From positions 7,750,001-7,814,000 of the forward strand of contig NZ_CP108549.1 in assembly GCF_036010325.1 (NCBI RefSeq): a stretch of DNA of 64,000 nucleotides, given 5' to 3'. The notes under the pieces are model-generated. The model saw only the letters and a list, made by a program, of their open reading frames with translations, was not told where the DNA came from and ran no database searches. The position numbers and the translations under genes were made by a program. This document shows, in pieces, positions 60,293 to 64,000 of this stretch; positions within the stretch are counted from its first letter, which is position 1; every line of letters begins with the position of its first letter. Origin of the DNA: Streptomyces sp. NBC_01210. GTDB lineage: Bacteria; Actinomycetota; Actinomycetes; Streptomycetales; Streptomycetaceae.

Positions 60293-61495
60293 TCACCATT
60301 CGACCGGGATCTCGGTGAAGCCCTCCATGAACCCGCCCAGTGCGCGGGGCAGTTCCTCGGCGGGCGCCGCCAGCCTGATGTCCGGGAACCGGCGCAGCAG
60401 GGACTCCGTGGCGACCTGCAGCTCCATCCGGGCCAGCGCCGCGCCGACGCAGTAGTGCAGGCCCGCGCCGAAGGTCATGTGGTGGTTCTCCTTGCGGCGG
60501 ATGTCCAGCTCGAAGGGGCAGTCGAAGACCTCCGGGTCCATGTTCGCGCCCTCCTCGGAGAGCAGCACGCTGGTGCCCTTCTTGATGACGGACCCGTCCG
60601 AGAGCGGGATGTCGTCGATGGCGTACCGCATCGTGCCCACCGACGAGCCCATGATCTGCGTACGCAGCAGTTCCTCGACCGTCGACGGAACCAGCGACCA
60701 GTCCGCCTGGATCGCGCGGACGAACTCCGGGTGGTGCAGCAGGACCGCCGTGCCGGTGCCGATCTGGCTCGCCGTCGTGACATAGCCGGCGATCAGCAGA
60801 CCCTGCGTCCAGAAGTGCAGCTCATGCTCATTGAGCCGGCTGTCGTCCTCGTCGTCCCGTACCCGGATCAGCTCGCTGACCAGGTCGTCGCCCGGGTTCT
60901 CACGCTTGGAGTCGATCAGGTCGCCCAGGTACTTCCACAGATTCTGCCGGCACTTGCCGACCTCCTCCGGCGCCAGCTTGGTCACCGACAGGAAGCCGTC
61001 GACGTACGCACGGAACTGGTCGCGGTCCTCGGGCGGCACACCGAGCAGCTTGCAGATCACCATGATCGGCAGCGGGAAGGCCAGCGCCTCGTTCAGCTCG
61101 ACCGGCTGGGGGCCGGCCGCCATCTCGTCCAGCAACTGGTCGGCGACCTGCTGCACATACGGCCGCAGCGCCTCGATCCGGCGGGCGGTGAACGCCTTGG
61201 TGACCAGCGACCGCACCCGGGTGTGCTCCGGCGGGTCCGGGTCGATGTTCGGATCCATGAACAGGTCGTTGTCCTTGGAGATCCGGGCGCAGTCGGGGCG
61301 GGCGATGTTGCGGGAGAGCCGCTTGTCGGCGAAGAGGGCCCGCACATCCTTGTAACGGGTCACCAGCGTGGCGACGTCCCCGCTCGGCAGGGTCACTTCG
61401 ATCGCCGACGTCTTGTGTACGGTCCGCAGCGCTTCGGGAACCTGCATGGGCGGGGTCCACGCGAACGGATACCTGGGCGGGGTCTGGGTGCTCAC
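60293..61495 (-). CDS. Cytochrome P450 lacking the acid of the acid-alcohol pair
   Basis: 400 residues. Haem loop FGAGLHYCVG with thiolate Cys349, EELLR for the ExxR motif, and the I-helix reading AGYVTT at 236-241: the usual Glu/Asp before the conserved Thr is Val239. Loss of that acid alters proton delivery and is seen in P450s doing less usual chemistry. In xantholipin-like pathways a P450 forms a methylenedioxy bridge; ring coupling is another option. GTG 61495 is used. It is paired with the ferredoxin gene downstream. Confidence 0.92.
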   Translation of the reverse strand: MSTQTPPRYPFAWTPPMQVPEALRTVHKTSAIEVTLPSGDVATLVTRYKDVRALFADKRLSRNIARPDCARISKDNDLFMDPNIDPDPPEHTRVRSLVTKAFTARRIEALRPYVQQVADQLLDEMAAGPQPVELNEALAFPLPIMVICKLLGVPPEDRDQFRAYVDGFLSVTKLAPEEVGKCRQNLWKYLGDLIDSKRENPGDDLVSELIRVRDDEDDSRLNEHELHFWTQGLLIAGYVTTASQIGTGTAVLLHHPEFVRAIQADWSLVPSTVEELLRTQIMGSSVGTMRYAIDDIPLSDGSVIKKGTSVLLSEEGANMDPEVFDCPFELDIRRKENHHMTFGAGLHYCVGAALARMELQVATESLLRRFPDIRLAAPAEELPRALGGFMEGFTEIPVEW

Positions 61496-61537
61496 GGTAG
61501 TCCCTTTCCGATCAGTGTGTATGCGGTAGCTGTAGCG

Positions 61538-62206
61538 TCAGAACGGCCAGGACGGTCTGGACCAGGCGGCCTCTGCGAAGGCCCACTCGTAGCGGGTGCT
61601 GACGGCGAAGTGGTCGACGAGCTCGGCGCGTTCGGCCCCGGAGAGCTCGTCGCCGAGGCGGTCGGCGAGGCCCATGAAGGCCTTCACCGCGTAGCTGTAG
61701 CCCTCGCCCGGGTGGTAGATCTCGATCCAGGGCGCATATCGCGAGCCGGGCGTGTGCCGCTCCAACAGATCATTGGAGACCTGGTGGTTGAACCAGACCA
61801 TCGGCAGCAGCGCCCCGAAGCCGGCGGCGAACGACGTCGCGGTCGCCGCCTGGAAGAACGAGCAGTGGGCATGGGTGGCGGGGTCCACGGGCGCGTCGGG
61901 CACCAGCGCCGGGGCGCCCAGCTCCACGGCGAGATTCCCGTATGCCTCGCGCAGCTTGTCACGCGCCTCGAGCGTCCCGGTGATCGACCGCCCGAGCAGC
62001 GAGGTGTACTCGTCGCTGCGGGCGGCCGCGGCCGCCCGCGCCAGGCCCCGGGTGTAGGAGGGCAGCAGGTATCCGGTGTCCTGCTCGACGAAATGGGCCA
62101 GCGACTCACCGGGCAGCGACCCGTCCCGCAGGCCGGACCAGAACGGATGCGCCGTGACCTTGTCCAGGATCGGCGCGGCGAGCTCCTTGAGCTCCTCTTG
62201 CAGCAT
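61538..62206 (-). CDS. TenA-family protein without the catalytic Cys
   Basis: 222 residues, all-helical haem-oxygenase-like fold. The family ends and pocket are recognisable: FVEQDTGYLLPSYTRGLA, AALLP-like GALLPMVWFN and TRYEWAFAEAAW with Glu207. In thiaminase II TenA proteins the pocket Cys follows ALLP; here that place is Met136. It therefore belongs to a Cys-less group and probably does not salvage thiamine. It sits between the amidotransferase and P450 genes (15 and 42 bp gaps), so a tailoring role, perhaps C-N bond chemistry, is possible. Confidence 0.85.
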   Translation of the reverse strand: MLQEELKELAAPILDKVTAHPFWSGLRDGSLPGESLAHFVEQDTGYLLPSYTRGLARAAAAARSDEYTSLLGRSITGTLEARDKLREAYGNLAVELGAPALVPDAPVDPATHAHCSFFQAATATSFAAGFGALLPMVWFNHQVSNDLLERHTPGSRYAPWIEIYHPGEGYSYAVKAFMGLADRLGDELSGAERAELVDHFAVSTRYEWAFAEAAWSRPSWPF

Positions 62207-62221
62207 GGGCCCTTGCCCCTC

Positions 62222-64000
62222 TCAGATGTCGAGTCGTACGCGGTAGTGCCGCAGCCACGCGTCCAGTTGGAGCACCATCTCCACGTTCCTCCGCTCGCCC
62301 CAGCCGTCGACCGCGATCGGCCGGTCCTCCTTGGCGAGCTCGGCGCAGGCCGGGCTGTCAAGGAGCGGACGCACCGGGCTGGACGGGTCTGCGACGACGG
62401 CGTTGAAGCGGTCTCGCAACACCTCGCCGTAGCGCGGGTCCTGAGTGATCGGGAAGGGGCTCTTGCGGCGCTGGGTCACCGATGCGGGCAGCAGATCGGC
62501 GACCGCCGAACGCAGCACGCTCTTCTCCCGGCCGTCGGCCGTCTTCATCCCCCACGGGATGTTGTAGACGTACTCCACCAGCCGGTGGTCGCAGTACGGC
62601 ACCCGCAGCTCCAGGCCCACGGCCATACTGAGGCGGTCGTCGCGGGAGAGCAGCAGCGGCAGCCAGCGCGAGAGATGGGCATGGCCGACGACCCGCATGG
62701 TGTGTTCCTGGTCGGACTCGCCCGGCACCCGCGGGACTTCGGCGACCGTCTCGGCGTACCGCTGGGCCGAGTATCCGGGCACGTCGATCTTCTTGAGGAA
62801 GCCGGGGTCGAGCAGACCCGTGCTCATGCCGTGCGGGGCGACCCGCAGCCCCATGGTGACCCAGGGGAAGTTGGCGGTGTCCACCAGCGTCGGATCGCGG
62901 AACGACTGGTAGCCGCCGAAGAGTTCATCGGCGACCTCGCCCATCAGAGCGACCGTGGAGCGCTGGCGCACCGAACGCAGCAGCAGATACAGCGAGCGGT
63001 CCATGTCGGGAATCGGGCGCGGCAGATCCTGTGCGCGCAGCGCCGCCGCATCGACCACCGGGTCCGCGAGGTCGGCGGTGCGCAGTACCACCGGCTCATG
63101 GTCGGTTCCGACATGGCGGGCGACCTCGGCGGCGTACGGAGCGTCCGGGTCCTCGTGCCAGAAGTCCTTGCGGAACCGTTCGGTGTGCCCCTCGAAGTCG
63201 ACGGCGAAGGTTTTGGGCCGTCGGCCGTCCGTGACGGACCTGGCGGCGAACGCGGCGATCGCGCTGGAGTCGACGCCGCCCGAGAGCAGCGTGCACAGCG
63301 GGACATCGGAGACGAGATGGCTGGAGACGGCCTCCTGGAGCAGGCCCCGCACCGTGTCCACCGTGGTCGGGAGATCGTCCGGGTGCTCGTGGTTCGGCAG
63401 CGTCCAGTACCGGGTCTCGGTGACCGAGCCGTCCCGTACCACCGTCACATGGCCTGCCGGGACTTCGCGCATCCCGCGGTAGACGGCATGGCCCGGGGTG
63501 GCGATGTACGCGAGCAGCTCCGCCAGGCCCTCCGTGTCGACGGCGCACTCGATCGACGGATGGGCGAGCAGTGCCTTCGGCTCGGAGCCGAAGACGAGGC
63601 CCCGGCCGGCCCTGGCGTAGTACAGCGGCTTGATGCCGAGCCGGTCCCGGAACATCACCAGCTTCCCGGCGCGCGGGTCCCAGACGGCGAAGGCGAACAT
63701 GCCCTCCAGCCGCTCCGCGCACCGCTCGCCCCACTCCAGATAGGCGCGCAGCACCACTTCGGTGTCCCCGGCCGTACGGAAGCGGTGGCCGAGCGACTCC
63801 AACTGGGCCCGCACCTGGCGGAAGTTGTAGATCTCGCCGTTGTGCACCAGGACCGCGAGGGTGCGGCCGTCCTCCTCGGCGACCATCGGCTGCGGGCTGC
63901 CGTCCACGTCGATGACGGCGAGCCTGCGATGGCCGAGAGCGGCACGCTCATCGGTCCACACGGCCTCGTCGTCGGGCCCGCGGTTGGCGAGGGTTCCCAC
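62222..64000 (-). CDS. Asparagine synthetase (glutamine-hydrolysing)-type amidotransferase, N terminus outside window
   Basis: 592 residues are visible; the start, including the catalytic N-terminal Cys, lies beyond 64000. The glutaminase domain shows NRGPDD near the edge and HNGEIYNF; the synthetase domain has the PP-loop LLSGGVDSSA and GEVADELFGGY. Cluster-encoded AsnB-type enzymes amidate a polyketide carboxylate using glutamine; in lysolipin/xantholipin-type pathways (XanA type) this nitrogen ends up in the lactam ring. It is upstream in the same operon as TenA, P450, ferredoxin and MMPL genes. Confidence 0.93.
   Translation of the reverse strand: MGTLANRGPDDEAVWTDERAALGHRRLAVIDVDGSPQPMVAEEDGRTLAVLVHNGEIYNFRQVRAQLESLGHRFRTAGDTEVVLRAYLEWGERCAERLEGMFAFAVWDPRAGKLVMFRDRLGIKPLYYARAGRGLVFGSEPKALLAHPSIECAVDTEGLAELLAYIATPGHAVYRGMREVPAGHVTVVRDGSVTETRYWTLPNHEHPDDLPTTVDTVRGLLQEAVSSHLVSDVPLCTLLSGGVDSSAIAAFAARSVTDGRRPKTFAVDFEGHTERFRKDFWHEDPDAPYAAEVARHVGTDHEPVVLRTADLADPVVDAAALRAQDLPRPIPDMDRSLYLLLRSVRQRSTVALMGEVADELFGGYQSFRDPTLVDTANFPWVTMGLRVAPHGMSTGLLDPGFLKKIDVPGYSAQRYAETVAEVPRVPGESDQEHTMRVVGHAHLSRWLPLLLSRDDRLSMAVGLELRVPYCDHRLVEYVYNIPWGMKTADGREKSVLRSAVADLLPASVTQRRKSPFPITQDPRYGEVLRDRFNAVVADPSSPVRPLLDSPACAELAKEDRPIAVDGWGERRNVEMVLQLDAWLRHYRVRLDI

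Overview
The window is high-GC actinomycete DNA, almost certainly from Streptomyces or a close relative. The signs are very strong G/C bias at third codon positions, many GTG starts, long chains of genes joined by ATGA/GTGA overlaps, SARP regulators, and two copies of the nested palindromic intergenic repeat common in Streptomyces. Nearly all of it is specialised-metabolism DNA: the right-hand end of a tetronate-type cassette, a small RiPP (TOMM) locus, and most of a large type II polyketide cluster.
Layout. 1-7071 (+): a compact tetronate cassette with a KASIII-like ketosynthase (cut by the window edge), an FkbH-like glyceryl-ACP enzyme, an ACP, an E2-like acyltransferase, a phosphopantetheinyl transferase, a flavoprotein, an alpha/beta-hydrolase-fold eliminase and a small membrane protein whose 5' end carries a 146-bp palindromic element. 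7084-10281: a P450 and a convergent two-component system. 10354-12985 (-): an NHLP-type precursor peptide and a fused E1-like/YcaO cyclodehydratase, with no dehydrogenase visible. 13255-15864 (+): two SARP activators around a type II thioesterase. 15869-19516 (-): a frameshifted FabI-like reductase, an LDH/MDH-like protein, an ATP-grasp ligase and a degraded PanD-like gene. 19751-27074 (+): an aldehyde dehydrogenase, a truncated KS-like protein, a ThDP enzyme, an acyl-CoA ligase, a ketosynthase and a FemAB/GNAT transferase, every gene overlapping the next.
That last operon runs straight into type II PKS genes (27053-29241: cyclase, ACP, ketoreductase, SchA/CurD-like protein, DUF1772). After a divergent multicopper oxidase pair, a second operon (31277-40300) carries a cupin cyclase, KS-alpha, chain-length factor, aromatase/cyclase, second ketoreductase, two ABM monooxygenases and a dedicated acyl-CoA carboxylase (fused AccDA, AccB, AccC). 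40382-62206 holds tailoring and export genes: three flavin monooxygenases, three O-methyltransferases, a flavin halogenase, an LLM oxidoreductase, a P450 with its ferredoxin, a TenA-like protein, MFS, POT and MMPL transporters, a cation/proton antiporter, a MarR regulator and a secreted VOC protein. An asparagine synthetase-type amidotransferase runs off the right edge.
How it works together (inference). Dedicated carboxylase supplies malonyl-CoA; KS/CLF/ACP build a long aromatic chain; two ketoreductases and several cyclases fold it; flavin enzymes, methyltransferases, halogenase, P450 and amidotransferase decorate it. Halogenase plus AsnB-type amidotransferase plus several monooxygenases and methyltransferases points to a chlorinated, nitrogen-containing pentangular polyphenol of the lysolipin/xantholipin kind. 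The least familiar parts are the two-operon building-block locus at 15.9-27.1 kb, which is translationally coupled to the PKS, and the RiPP locus at 10.4-13.0 kb.
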